Below are positions 26,688-34,649 of a stretch of DNA of 64,000 bases, in pieces. The notes under the pieces were generated by a model. It ran no database searches and was not told where the DNA came from. It saw only the letters and a program-made list of their open reading frames with translations. The position numbers were made by a program, and so were the translations under genes. The first letter of the stretch is position 1. Each line of letters begins with the position of its first letter. This DNA comes from JAUVXJ01 sp964433755 (lineage in GTDB: Bacteria; Chloroflexota; Anaerolineae; UBA7937; B3-Chlor): NCBI GenBank assembly GCA_964433755.1, contig CAYSSR010000004.1, forward strand, positions 124,001 through 188,000. The letters are read 5' to 3'.

Positions 26688-28192
26688 GCACGGACGTCGC
26701 GGAGCACAAACCTTCGGCGCTCGACGCAACGTCTTTGCAGAACCTCCTCAACCGCCACCCGGACCGCGTCTTCATCTGGGACAGAGAGTACAACTGTCTC
26801 TACGCCAACGAAGCGGCCATTGACCACTTGGGCACCACGGCAGACCAGGTGATTGGGAACAACATGCGTAATGGCCCCTGGCACATCCTAGCCGGCACGC
26901 GCTTCTGGAAACAGAGAGTCGACCGGGTCTTCGAGACCGGCCAACCCCTACACGTCGAAGACTCAGTCGTCGTCGGCGAAGGCCTCGTCCACAGTGAATC
27001 GGTCTTGTCGCCCATCAGCGACGACCAAGGTGAAGTCATTGCCGTGGGGGTGTTTCAGCGAGACTGCACCCAGCGCAAGCTTGCTGAGGAAGCGCTGCGA
27101 GCCAATGAAGCCCAATCCCGACTGCTATGCGATGCCGCTCTTGAGGGCATAGTCATCCACAGCGATGGCGACTTTGTCGAAGCCAACAGTGCTTTCTCCT
27201 CCATGCTGGGATACGATCGACAGGAACTGATAGAGAGACAAGGGCTCCTAGTCTTCGCGCCCGAACACCGTGATGCCATCGCCGAGTTGATCGCCTGCGA
27301 CTATGCAGAGCCATACGAGTCGGTCATGATCACCAAGGATGATACGCGGCTGCCCGTGGAGATCATCGGCAAGACCATGTACTCCGGCGATCGCAAGCTG
27401 AGAGTTGTAGCCGTGAGGGACATCAGTGAGCGCAAGAAGGCCGAGGCCCGGATGAGGAAAACCATGGAGGATCTGGAACGCTCCAACAGAGAGCTGGAGC
27501 AGTTCGCCTACGTGGCCTCGCATGACTTGCAGGAACCGCTGCGGATGGTCGCCAGCTATACGCAACTGCTGGCACGGCGCTACGGTGACCAACTCGACCA
27601 GGATGCCCATGAGTTCATCAGCTACGCTGTGGACGGCGCCGAACGTATGCAGCGCCTTATCAACGACTTGCTGGCCTACTCCAGGGTGGGTACCAGAGGC
27701 AAACCCTTCCAGGAGACGGACTGCGTCCGTGTCTTGGACCGCGCCATCGACAACCTGCAACTGCTCATAGACGACACATGCGCGGAAATCGCCCATGATC
27801 GACTGCCGGCCGTGGTGGCCGACGAACTACAGATGACGGAGTTGTTCCAGAACCTACTCACCAACGCCATCAAATTCCATGGCCAAGTACCACCCCGGGT
27901 CCACGTTGGAGCCCAACGGCAGGATACCGGGTGGTTGTTCTCTGTCAGTGACAACGGGATCGGGATAGATCCAGAGTATCACGACCGCATCTTCGTCATC
28001 TTCCAGCGGCTACACGCGCGGGACGAGTACCCTGGCACGGGGATCGGTCTGGCTATCTGCAAGCGGATCGTCGAGCGCCACGGCGGCCGCATCTGGGTGG
28101 AATCACAGCTTGGAGAAGGGGCCACGTTCTACTTCACAATTCCGGACAGGGAGGCGACTCACGATGAAGAAGATGCACGGCCAACCTATTGA
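26684..28192 (+). CDS. PAS2 histidine kinase, phytochrome-kinase-like core
   Basis: A 502-residue soluble kinase. PAS1 (about 20-135), PAS2 (145-260), then HisKA with His280 in YVASHDLQEPLRM, the variant typical of bacteriophytochrome-type kinases, and HATPase (385-495) with DNGIGID and YPGTGIGLAI. The ATG at 26684 overlaps the upstream receiver's stop by 4 bases, with GGGGAG 8 bases before it. The next gene, an Rcp1-like receiver, begins inside its last 29 bases. Kinases with this core usually phosphorylate such Rcp-type receivers, so the three genes look like one phosphorelay unit. Confidence 0.93.
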   Translation: MSTDVAEHKPSALDATSLQNLLNRHPDRVFIWDREYNCLYANEAAIDHLGTTADQVIGNNMRNGPWHILAGTRFWKQRVDRVFETGQPLHVEDSVVVGEGLVHSESVLSPISDDQGEVIAVGVFQRDCTQRKLAEEALRANEAQSRLLCDAALEGIVIHSDGDFVEANSAFSSMLGYDRQELIERQGLLVFAPEHRDAIAELIACDYAEPYESVMITKDDTRLPVEIIGKTMYSGDRKLRVVAVRDISERKKAEARMRKTMEDLERSNRELEQFAYVASHDLQEPLRMVASYTQLLARRYGDQLDQDAHEFISYAVDGAERMQRLINDLLAYSRVGTRGKPFQETDCVRVLDRAIDNLQLLIDDTCAEIAHDRLPAVVADELQMTELFQNLLTNAIKFHGQVPPRVHVGAQRQDTGWLFSVSDNGIGIDPEYHDRIFVIFQRLHARDEYPGTGIGLAICKRIVERHGGRIWVESQLGEGATFYFTIPDREATHDEEDARPTY

Positions 28193-28616
28193 GATCCTCC
28201 TGGTCGAGGACAACCCGGGAGACGCCCGACTGGCCATGGAGTCTCTGAAGGATGCCAAGGTCAACAACAACCTGTACTGGGTGCAGGACGGAGTGCAAGC
28301 CATGGTCTTCCTTCGGCGTCAAGGAGAGTATTCCGAGGCACCTCGCCCGGACGTCGTTCTACTGGACCTCAACCTGCCCAAGAAAGACGGCCGCGAGGTG
28401 TTGGCCGAGATCAAGACCGACGAGGACCTGCGAAGCATACCCGTCGTCATCCTCACCGTCTCTTCCGATGAGCGTGACGTACTCGAAACCTACAACCTGC
28501 ACGCCAACTGCTTCATCACCAAGCCCATAGACCTGGATCAGTTCATCGAAGTGGTCAAATCGATAGAGGACTTCTGGCTGACCATAGTGAAGTTGCCTCC
28601 TGGCGGGGCGAAGTAA
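28164..28616 (+). CDS. Rcp1-type receiver-only response regulator
   Basis: A 150-residue single receiver. It starts IEILLVEDNPGDARLAMESL, the hallmark of the Rcp1/CheY-like group that partners phytochrome-like kinases. Acceptor D68 lies in VLLDLNLPKKDG, and the conserved Lys in CFITKPIDLDQF. The family is usually dimeric and has no output domain. GGGAGG lies 9 bases before the ATG at 28164, inside the end of the kinase gene, so it is co-translated with its probable kinase. Confidence 0.93.
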   Translation: MKKMHGQPIEILLVEDNPGDARLAMESLKDAKVNNNLYWVQDGVQAMVFLRRQGEYSEAPRPDVVLLDLNLPKKDGREVLAEIKTDEDLRSIPVVILTVSSDERDVLETYNLHANCFITKPIDLDQFIEVVKSIEDFWLTIVKLPPGGAK

Positions 28617-28627
28617 CCGGTGTCTCC

Positions 28628-29767
28628 ATGAACGCTTTGCTGGTCGAAGACAACCCTATGGACGCGCGTCTCATCCGGGAGTACCTGTCCGAGACAAGGG
28701 ATGCCAGCTTCTCCCTGGAGTGTGTAGATGATCTCTCCAGTGCTCTGGAGCGGCTCACCCACGCGGCCCCCGACGTCTTGCTCCTCGACCTGGGGCTGCC
28801 GGAAAGCCAGGGTCTGGACACGCTTTCGACGGTGCTCACCCGGGCGCCGCAGACCCCAGTCGTGGTGCTTACCGGGCTCGACGATCAGCAGTTGGCGTAT
28901 CGCGCGGTGGGAGAGGGCGCCCAGGACTATCTGGTCAAGGGTCACGTGGACGGCGAGTTGCTGGTACGGTCCATGCGCTATGCTATCGAGCGCAGGCGTA
29001 CACAGGAGGCCTTGAGGCGGTATTCCGAGGAGTTGGAACAGATGGTGCGCGAGCGCACACGCGACCTGGAGGAAGCACAGGCAGAGCTGATCCGTAACGA
29101 AAAGCTGGCGCTTCTGGGAGAGCTATCTTCCAGCCTGGCCCATGAGCTCCGGCATCCCCTGGGCGTCATCTCCAACTCTGCCTACTACCTTCGCGTTGTT
29201 CTACCGGAAGCGGGCGAACGTATCCAGAAGTACCTTGGAATCATCGGTTCGGAAGTGAGGGTCGCGGAGGGCATTATCTCCTCGCTGCTGGCCTACGCCC
29301 AACTCGCGGAACCGCATCTAGCGGAGGTCTGCCTCTGCGAGGAGGTGACGCGCGTGCTCTCAGCCCACCCGGCTCCGGAGGGCATCGAGGTCAACAGCAC
29401 GGTACCAGCGGACCTGCCCGCTGTTCTCGCCGACTCCAGGCAGGTGAGGCAGGCTCTGGCCAGCCTTATCGTCAACGCCTATCAGGCCATGGCCCGTGGT
29501 GGGCGACTCACCATCGCGGCCCATCAGAGCCCGGACTGCGTCGAGGTTTCTATCACCGATACTGGACCTGGAATACCTGAAGCCAACCTGGACAAGATCT
29601 TCGAGCCCCTGTTCAGCACGAAGGCGCGAGGCGTGGGGTTGGGGTTGCCTATGTGCAGGAACCTGGTAGAGGCGAACGGTGGGACTGTTAGCGTGCAGAC
29701 CAGGCTCGGCCAGGGATGCGCCTTCACCGTGACGCTACCGTTGGCGCAGAGGTCTCAAAGAGACTAG
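28628..29767 (+). CDS. Receiver-histidine kinase hybrid
   Basis: A 379-residue protein. The N-terminal receiver (1-120) has E7-D8, acceptor D54 in LLLDLGLPES and a Lys in YLVKGHVDG. A coiled coil (130-160, VRERTRDLEEAQAEL) leads to HisKA with His172 in LAHELRHPLG and HATPase with DTGPGIP and GVGLGLPM. There is no other sensor domain, so its input is probably phosphorylation of its own receiver by another kinase, a relay node. It begins 11 bases after the Rcp1-like gene and completes that four-gene overlapping group. The following gap (29768-29975) is GC-rich and contains an imperfect inverted repeat of GGATAGGG/CCTACCC type. Confidence 0.92.
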   Translation: MNALLVEDNPMDARLIREYLSETRDASFSLECVDDLSSALERLTHAAPDVLLLDLGLPESQGLDTLSTVLTRAPQTPVVVLTGLDDQQLAYRAVGEGAQDYLVKGHVDGELLVRSMRYAIERRRTQEALRRYSEELEQMVRERTRDLEEAQAELIRNEKLALLGELSSSLAHELRHPLGVISNSAYYLRVVLPEAGERIQKYLGIIGSEVRVAEGIISSLLAYAQLAEPHLAEVCLCEEVTRVLSAHPAPEGIEVNSTVPADLPAVLADSRQVRQALASLIVNAYQAMARGGRLTIAAHQSPDCVEVSITDTGPGIPEANLDKIFEPLFSTKARGVGLGLPMCRNLVEANGGTVSVQTRLGQGCAFTVTLPLAQRSQRD

Positions 29768-29975
29768 GGGCTGGAGGTGAACGACTCGGTGGATGCCGGG
29801 ACTGACATCCAAAGGGAGGCCGGATTGCCATTCTCGCTGAAGCTGAGACCGTTTTCTCTGCCTTCCCCCTTGGTGCGGCGAAAGGATAGGGTGAGGGTGG
29901 GCGGGGGGACAGCCGCCGGCTTCACCTTCCCCTACCCTTTCCCGCCAGTCTGATTTGTGTGAGCACGACTAAGAT

Positions 29976-30734
29976 ATGTGCGCCCAATTGCGGATCCTGA
30001 TAGTCGATGACGACCCTCTGATGGCCATGACCCTGGTCGATATTGTCAGGGTCAAGGGCTATGATGCCGAGTCCGTCCAGACGGGCTATGATGCTCTCAG
30101 GCAACTCGCGGAGAAACGTTTCGACTGTGTCCTCACTGACGTCAAGATGCCAGGCATCAGCGGCGTAGAGTTGTTCCAGGAACTCAAGCCTATCCAGCCG
30201 GGGCTGCCCGTAATCTTCATGACCGCCTACTCGGCCAGCGATCTGGTGCAGCGGGGACTGGAGGAGGGCGCCATTACCATTCTCACCAAACCGGTGGACA
30301 TCGACCTACTGCTCCGACTACTTAGCGCGCTCGATCGTCGTCCCCATGTAGTTGTCGCCAGCACCGACCTCGAGTTCTACAAGAGAGTTGCCGACATCTT
30401 GGCGATGCAAGACTATGGCGTATCCGGCGCCCAGGACGCTGCACGCCTGTTCCACCAACTCACACCTCGCAATGAGATCGTCTTGTTGGACGCATCACTG
30501 AATGGGGCTGGCTCCTTTGACTTGCTGTCGGTGCTCGCTGACGAGCGCCTGGCACTGCCACCAATACTGCTGATTGGGGAGCGTCGAGACCTGGAACCCA
30601 TTGAGGAGCGCGCACTGTCTCTCGGCGTTTGCGCCTGTCTGTATAGGCCCGTTGACCCGGAGAGACTTCTCCAGTTGCTCACACAGACGCGCTTGACAGA
30701 GCTGCGGAGGCTGCTCAGGGAGAATGGCGGTTGA
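29976..30734 (+). CDS. Tandem receiver protein with a degenerate second receiver
   Basis: A 252-residue protein. Receiver 1 (1-125) is intact: D11-D13, acceptor D55 in VLTDVKMPGISG, Thr in FMTAYS and Lys in LTKPVD. Receiver 2 (about 128-245) keeps the fold and an Asp in VLLDASL, but its acidic pair is replaced (VVVASTD) and the active-site Lys is Arg (LYRPVD), so it is probably not phosphorylated normally. There is no DNA-binding domain. Such pseudo-receivers usually bind partners. The ATG has no strong ribosome site. Confidence 0.88.
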   Translation: MCAQLRILIVDDDPLMAMTLVDIVRVKGYDAESVQTGYDALRQLAEKRFDCVLTDVKMPGISGVELFQELKPIQPGLPVIFMTAYSASDLVQRGLEEGAITILTKPVDIDLLLRLLSALDRRPHVVVASTDLEFYKRVADILAMQDYGVSGAQDAARLFHQLTPRNEIVLLDASLNGAGSFDLLSVLADERLALPPILLIGERRDLEPIEERALSLGVCACLYRPVDPERLLQLLTQTRLTELRRLLRENGG

Positions 30735-30886
30735 TCGACATTCAGAGCCGGGCGTGACTGTGGCGCAAGGGCGGTCCACGCTCGAACAGGGAGCGCTATG
30801 GGCCGCTTGATCGCTCTGTTCGCCGTCAGCGTGATCATGCCCTGAGCCACCAGCGGACGACAACGAGCCGGCAGGAATCGAGTAAT

Positions 30887-32863
30887 ATGCCCAACAAGGA
30901 AGGCAAGAGCGACGCGCCACCAGCCAGGGAACTGTACCGGCTGCGCCAGCGCGTGGCTGAGTTGGAGGCACTGAAGGCTCATCACGAGCAGACAGAGCAG
31001 CAACTCAGAGAGTCGGAGGAGCGCTTCCGAGGCATCTACGAGAACACGATGATTGGCCTCTATCGAACGACACCCGATGGTCGCATCGTTCTGGCCAATC
31101 CAGCCCTCCTACGTATGTTGAGCTACTCGTCGCTGGATGAGTTGCGCAAACGCAACCTGGAGGAAGAGGGCTACGAACCGGGATACCCGCGTTCCAGGTT
31201 CAAGCAACTGATGGAAACCCACGGTGAGGTGGTGGGGCTGGAGTCCGCATGGACAACCCGCGATGGTACTCCCTTGTTCGTCCGCGAGAGCGCAACCTGC
31301 ATCCGCGACGATGAAGGCCACGTTGTGTACTACGAAGGCACAGTGGAGGACTTCACCGAGCGCAGGCGAGTTGAGGAAGCACTGCGGGCTAGCGAGCTCA
31401 CGTACCGCACCTTGGTGGAGAACCTGCCTCAAAGGGTCTTCCTGAAGGACGCCAACTTCACCTACACGTCCTGCAACCGCAACTACGCCAGCGACCTTGG
31501 CATGTCGCCCGAGGACATCGTCGGCAAGACCGACTACGACCTGTATCCACTGGAGTTGGCCGACCACCACAGAGCAATCGACCGACACATCATCGCTGCG
31601 GGCGAGACCGTGGAACTCGACGACGCCCACACCGCGAAGGGCGAGCAGCAGATCGTGCATGTGGTGAAGACACCCGTGTACAATGAAGCAGCCCAGATCA
31701 CCGGGGTCCTGGGCATCTTCTGGGATGTCACGGAGAAGAAGCTGGCTGAGAAGGCCCTGGGCGAACGAATGAAGGAACTGGACTACCTGTACCACATCGG
31801 CCGCGATCTGCATGGCGACCTCACTACCGACGAGATGTGCAAGTTGGTCGTGGAGGGACTGCCCGGAGCTACGCAATTCACCGATTTGGCGGTGGCCGCT
31901 ATTGAGTTGGAGGGAACATCCTATACCACTGCAGGCCGCGATCCTGGTCTCCCGCCGGGTTTGCAGGCCGATATCACCGTGGAAGACCAGCGCCGCGGTC
32001 GTCTCAGCGTGTACTACACGGAAGAGCAGCCCTTCCTGATACCCGAAGAGCAGGACTTTCTCAACGGAGTGGCCGAAGTTCTAAGCCTGTGGCTCGAGCG
32101 CAAGAGGGCCCAGGATGCCCTGATGGAATACTCCCACAGCCTGGAGGACGCGGTTCGAGAACGGAGCAAGGAACTTCAGGATGCCCAGGAGGAGCTACAG
32201 AGAGCAGAGAGACTCTCTATGCTCGGGCAGCTGGCCGGGGGAGTAGGTCACGAGTTGCGCAATCCGCTGGCGGTGATCTCCAACGCCGTATACTATCTTC
32301 AAACGACCCTTCCCGACACTGATGAGACCACGAAGGAGTACCTTCACCTCATCGCCTCAGAGGTCCGCAATTCCGAGAAGATAGTCTCGGACCTCTTGGA
32401 CTTCTCCCGCACCAGCCCAGCCCAGAGGGAGGAAGTTCAAGTCCACCAACTGGTCGATGAGTTGCTGGAGAGACTGCCGCCGCCTGAGAACGTCGCCGTG
32501 ACCACTCGCCTGGCGCCGGATCTGCCGCACGGCCTCGTCGATCCGAGGCAGATATCACAGGTGCTCTCCAACATTCTCACCAACGCCTGTCAAGCCATGC
32601 CCGAGGGGGGCGAACTGGTCATTGCAGGGGAGGAGAGCGCAGGAGGCATCTGTCTATCGATCACCGATACCGGTTGCGGCATCTCGGCCGCAGACATGGA
32701 AAGACTATTCGAGCCACTCTTCACCACCAAGCCCAGGGGTATTGGCCTCGGACTACCCATCTCCAAGATGCTCATCGAGGCCAACGATGGAGGGATCGAG
32801 GTGGAGAGTGTAGTAGGCAAGGGGACTACCTTCAAGCTGACCCTTCCTACACGGGGCGCGTAG
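30887..32863 (+). CDS. PAS2 histidine kinase with GAF-like third sensor
   Basis: A 658-residue soluble kinase. A coiled coil (15-42) precedes PAS1 (42-165) and PAS2 (170-290; FLKDANFTYTSCNRNYA). A GAF-like module (295-405) opens MKELDYLYHIGRDL and contains RGRLSVYYTEEQPFLIPEEQ; the same module occurs in the GGDEF protein at 62-64 kb. Coiled coil, HisKA with His455 in GVGHELRNPLAVI and HATPase (DTGCGIS, GIGLGLPI) follow. The kinase core is close to that of the 925-residue kinase (NPLA-NAVYYLQ), suggesting duplication. No receiver is attached. Confidence 0.92.
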   Translation: MPNKEGKSDAPPARELYRLRQRVAELEALKAHHEQTEQQLRESEERFRGIYENTMIGLYRTTPDGRIVLANPALLRMLSYSSLDELRKRNLEEEGYEPGYPRSRFKQLMETHGEVVGLESAWTTRDGTPLFVRESATCIRDDEGHVVYYEGTVEDFTERRRVEEALRASELTYRTLVENLPQRVFLKDANFTYTSCNRNYASDLGMSPEDIVGKTDYDLYPLELADHHRAIDRHIIAAGETVELDDAHTAKGEQQIVHVVKTPVYNEAAQITGVLGIFWDVTEKKLAEKALGERMKELDYLYHIGRDLHGDLTTDEMCKLVVEGLPGATQFTDLAVAAIELEGTSYTTAGRDPGLPPGLQADITVEDQRRGRLSVYYTEEQPFLIPEEQDFLNGVAEVLSLWLERKRAQDALMEYSHSLEDAVRERSKELQDAQEELQRAERLSMLGQLAGGVGHELRNPLAVISNAVYYLQTTLPDTDETTKEYLHLIASEVRNSEKIVSDLLDFSRTSPAQREEVQVHQLVDELLERLPPPENVAVTTRLAPDLPHGLVDPRQISQVLSNILTNACQAMPEGGELVIAGEESAGGICLSITDTGCGISAADMERLFEPLFTTKPRGIGLGLPISKMLIEANDGGIEVESVVGKGTTFKLTLPTRGA

Positions 32864-33070
32864 CCGGGAGTGGCAGTGTACGCATCCTCGCCGGCATCGA
32901 GATGCCAGATAAGGACACGACACTACTCTGATGCGGCGTCGTAACGGTGTATCGGCAGACTCCCACAACCTGCGTGGCGACGCTCTGCCCTGCCGGAATG
33001 ATGGAGGCAGACACAGCGGCTGCCCGTCGGCACTGCTGCGAGGCGGGGTAGCCTGTCTCGGCACGGCCTC

Positions 33071-33100
33071 TTGACAAGGATCCTTTGGTCGTGGTATAGA
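33071..33100 (+). promoter_or_regulatory. Promoter of the receiver-PAS-HD-GYP gene
   Basis: Consensus TTGACA (33071-33076), 18-base spacer, TATAGA (33095-33100), about 50 bases before the ATG at 33153. The sequence CAAGGATCC across the -35 box also occurs at the tip of both IS remnants, although nothing else of the IS is visible here. Confidence 0.7.
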
Positions 33101-33152
33101 TGTGGTGTGCACCTGACCTCTTAGGAGCCCTAACCGGAGGCAATAGACCCGG

Positions 33153-34520
33153 ATGGAAGACGTGCTCAGCGTCCTGGTCGTGGACGATGACGTAGCTCTC
33201 AGCAAGACTCTGGCGGATATTCTCAGGGTGAAAGGATACGTAGCCACTGCGGTGGGCACCGGCAGGGCGGCGCTCCAGCAACTCGAGCGCAGTTGGCCCC
33301 TCGTAGCAGTTATCGATCTGCGTCTTCCCGATACCGACGGTCTCGAGGTTCTCCAGCGAATCAAGGGAGTTTCGCCAGACACAGAGTGCATAGTTCTCAC
33401 TGGCTACGCTTCAGAGTCGTCCGCAATCGAGGCCATCAACCTGGGGGCGTACAGCTACATACGCAAACCCTACGACGTTGAACAACTGCTCCTCACCATT
33501 CAAAGAGCTGTTGAGAAGAAAGCAGCTGAGCAAGCTCTGCGTGTTTCCGAGGAACAGTACCGAGAGCTTGTGGAGAACGCTTCAGACATCATCTTCACCA
33601 GCGATCTGGAAGGACATTTCACGTCGTCGAACCCGGCCGCATCGCGCATCTATGGCTACACCCTGGAGGAGATCCTCCGTCTCGACGTCGCCGACATCGT
33701 CGCTCCCGAATACTTGCCGCTGGCTCGACGGAGAATCCTTCCGAGGTCACAGAATGCAGGCCATGTCGAGCCCTACGAGTTGCTGACCATCAGCAAGGAT
33801 GGCAGCCCCGTCTGGGTGGAAGTCAGCACCAGACTCGTGCTGAAAGACGGCCAGCCAGCAAGCGTAGAGGGTATCGCCCGCGACATCACGGCCCGCAAGC
33901 GAGCAGAGGACGAACTACAGCTCAGTGTCGAACTACTACAAAGAACTCTGGAGCAGACTGTCTATTCTCTGGCCGCGGCGGTGGAGACGAGAGATCCCTA
34001 CACAGCCGGCCATCAACGGCGGGTGGCCGATCTCGCCCTTGCAGTGGCTGTGGAACTCGGACTGTCGGAGCACCAGTCTCAAGGTGTGCACATGGCTGGC
34101 CTCATCCACGATGTGGGCAAGATACACATTCCAGCGGAGATCTTGAGCAAGCCAACTCGTCTCACAGAAGTGGAGTGGAATCTCGTCAAGACCCATCCCC
34201 GGGTTGGGCACGACATCTTGAAGAGCATAGAGTTCCCCTGGCCCGTGGCTCAGATCGTGCTACAACACCACGAGCGGATTGACGGATCGGGGTACCCGTC
34301 GGGCTTCTCCGGGGACGATATTCTCCCCGAGGCCAGGATCCTGGCCGTGGCCGACGTCGTGGAGGCCATGGCCTCCCATCGCCCCTATCGACCGGCTCGC
34401 GCACTCGAAGAGGCCCTGCAAGAGATCGAAACGCACAGGGGCACCCTCTACGAAGCAAGGGTAGTAGATGCCTGTCTGAGGGTCGTTGAGAAGAATGGAG
34501 CAGAGCTGGGCCTGAAATGA
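33153..34520 (+). CDS. Response regulator with PAS and HD-GYP phosphodiesterase domains
   Basis: A 455-residue protein. The receiver (1-125) has D11-D13, acceptor D55 (VIDLRLPDTDG) and Lys in YIRKPYD. The PAS domain (132-255) precedes HD-GYP (270-445) with the metal pair H319-D320 in LIHDVGKIHIP and HHERIDGSGYP. HD-GYP proteins hydrolyse cyclic-di-GMP to pGpG or GMP, so phosphorylation would be converted into a change of second messenger. Its receiver resembles that of the REC-PAS-GAF kinase (AIEA-NLGAYSY), suggesting common origin. It has its own promoter and ends the signalling run, convergent with ilvD. Confidence 0.94.
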   Translation: MEDVLSVLVVDDDVALSKTLADILRVKGYVATAVGTGRAALQQLERSWPLVAVIDLRLPDTDGLEVLQRIKGVSPDTECIVLTGYASESSAIEAINLGAYSYIRKPYDVEQLLLTIQRAVEKKAAEQALRVSEEQYRELVENASDIIFTSDLEGHFTSSNPAASRIYGYTLEEILRLDVADIVAPEYLPLARRRILPRSQNAGHVEPYELLTISKDGSPVWVEVSTRLVLKDGQPASVEGIARDITARKRAEDELQLSVELLQRTLEQTVYSLAAAVETRDPYTAGHQRRVADLALAVAVELGLSEHQSQGVHMAGLIHDVGKIHIPAEILSKPTRLTEVEWNLVKTHPRVGHDILKSIEFPWPVAQIVLQHHERIDGSGYPSGFSGDDILPEARILAVADVVEAMASHRPYRPARALEEALQEIETHRGTLYEARVVDACLRVVEKNGAELGLK

Positions 34521-34532
34521 GGTGATCACCTC
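34519..34532. promoter_or_regulatory. 14-base perfect palindrome at a convergent boundary
   Basis: GAGGTGATCACCTC, no spacer, overlapping the stop codon of the HD-GYP gene. It could be a protein-binding site or a weak hairpin. The 129-base space to ilvD holds nothing else recognised. Confidence 0.3.
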
Positions 34533-34649
34533 GCGTGCAGCAGCACCGAGCACAGGGGATGCCTTCGGTCAGTAGCTGCACCACTCTCCACCGGTCGGAC
34601 CAGACTCCCCCTCGACCGCAACGATTCGGCCCGCGTTGCGCTGCAACGA

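Noticed and set aside
29880..29945. GC-rich inverted repeat GGATAGGG/CCTACCC between two signalling genes
   Set aside because: The arms are imperfect, no T tract follows, and it is a single copy here; not enough to call a terminator or repeat family.
33071..33085. CAAGGATCC at the -35 region as a third IS end
   Set aside because: Only nine bases match the IS tip and the adjoining ATTCACTCA blocks are absent; likely chance.
18476..34520. Bacteriophytochrome or other photoreceptor in the signalling run
   Set aside because: The kinase core at 27.5 kb is phytochrome-like, but no PHY domain or bilin-binding Cys context is visible.
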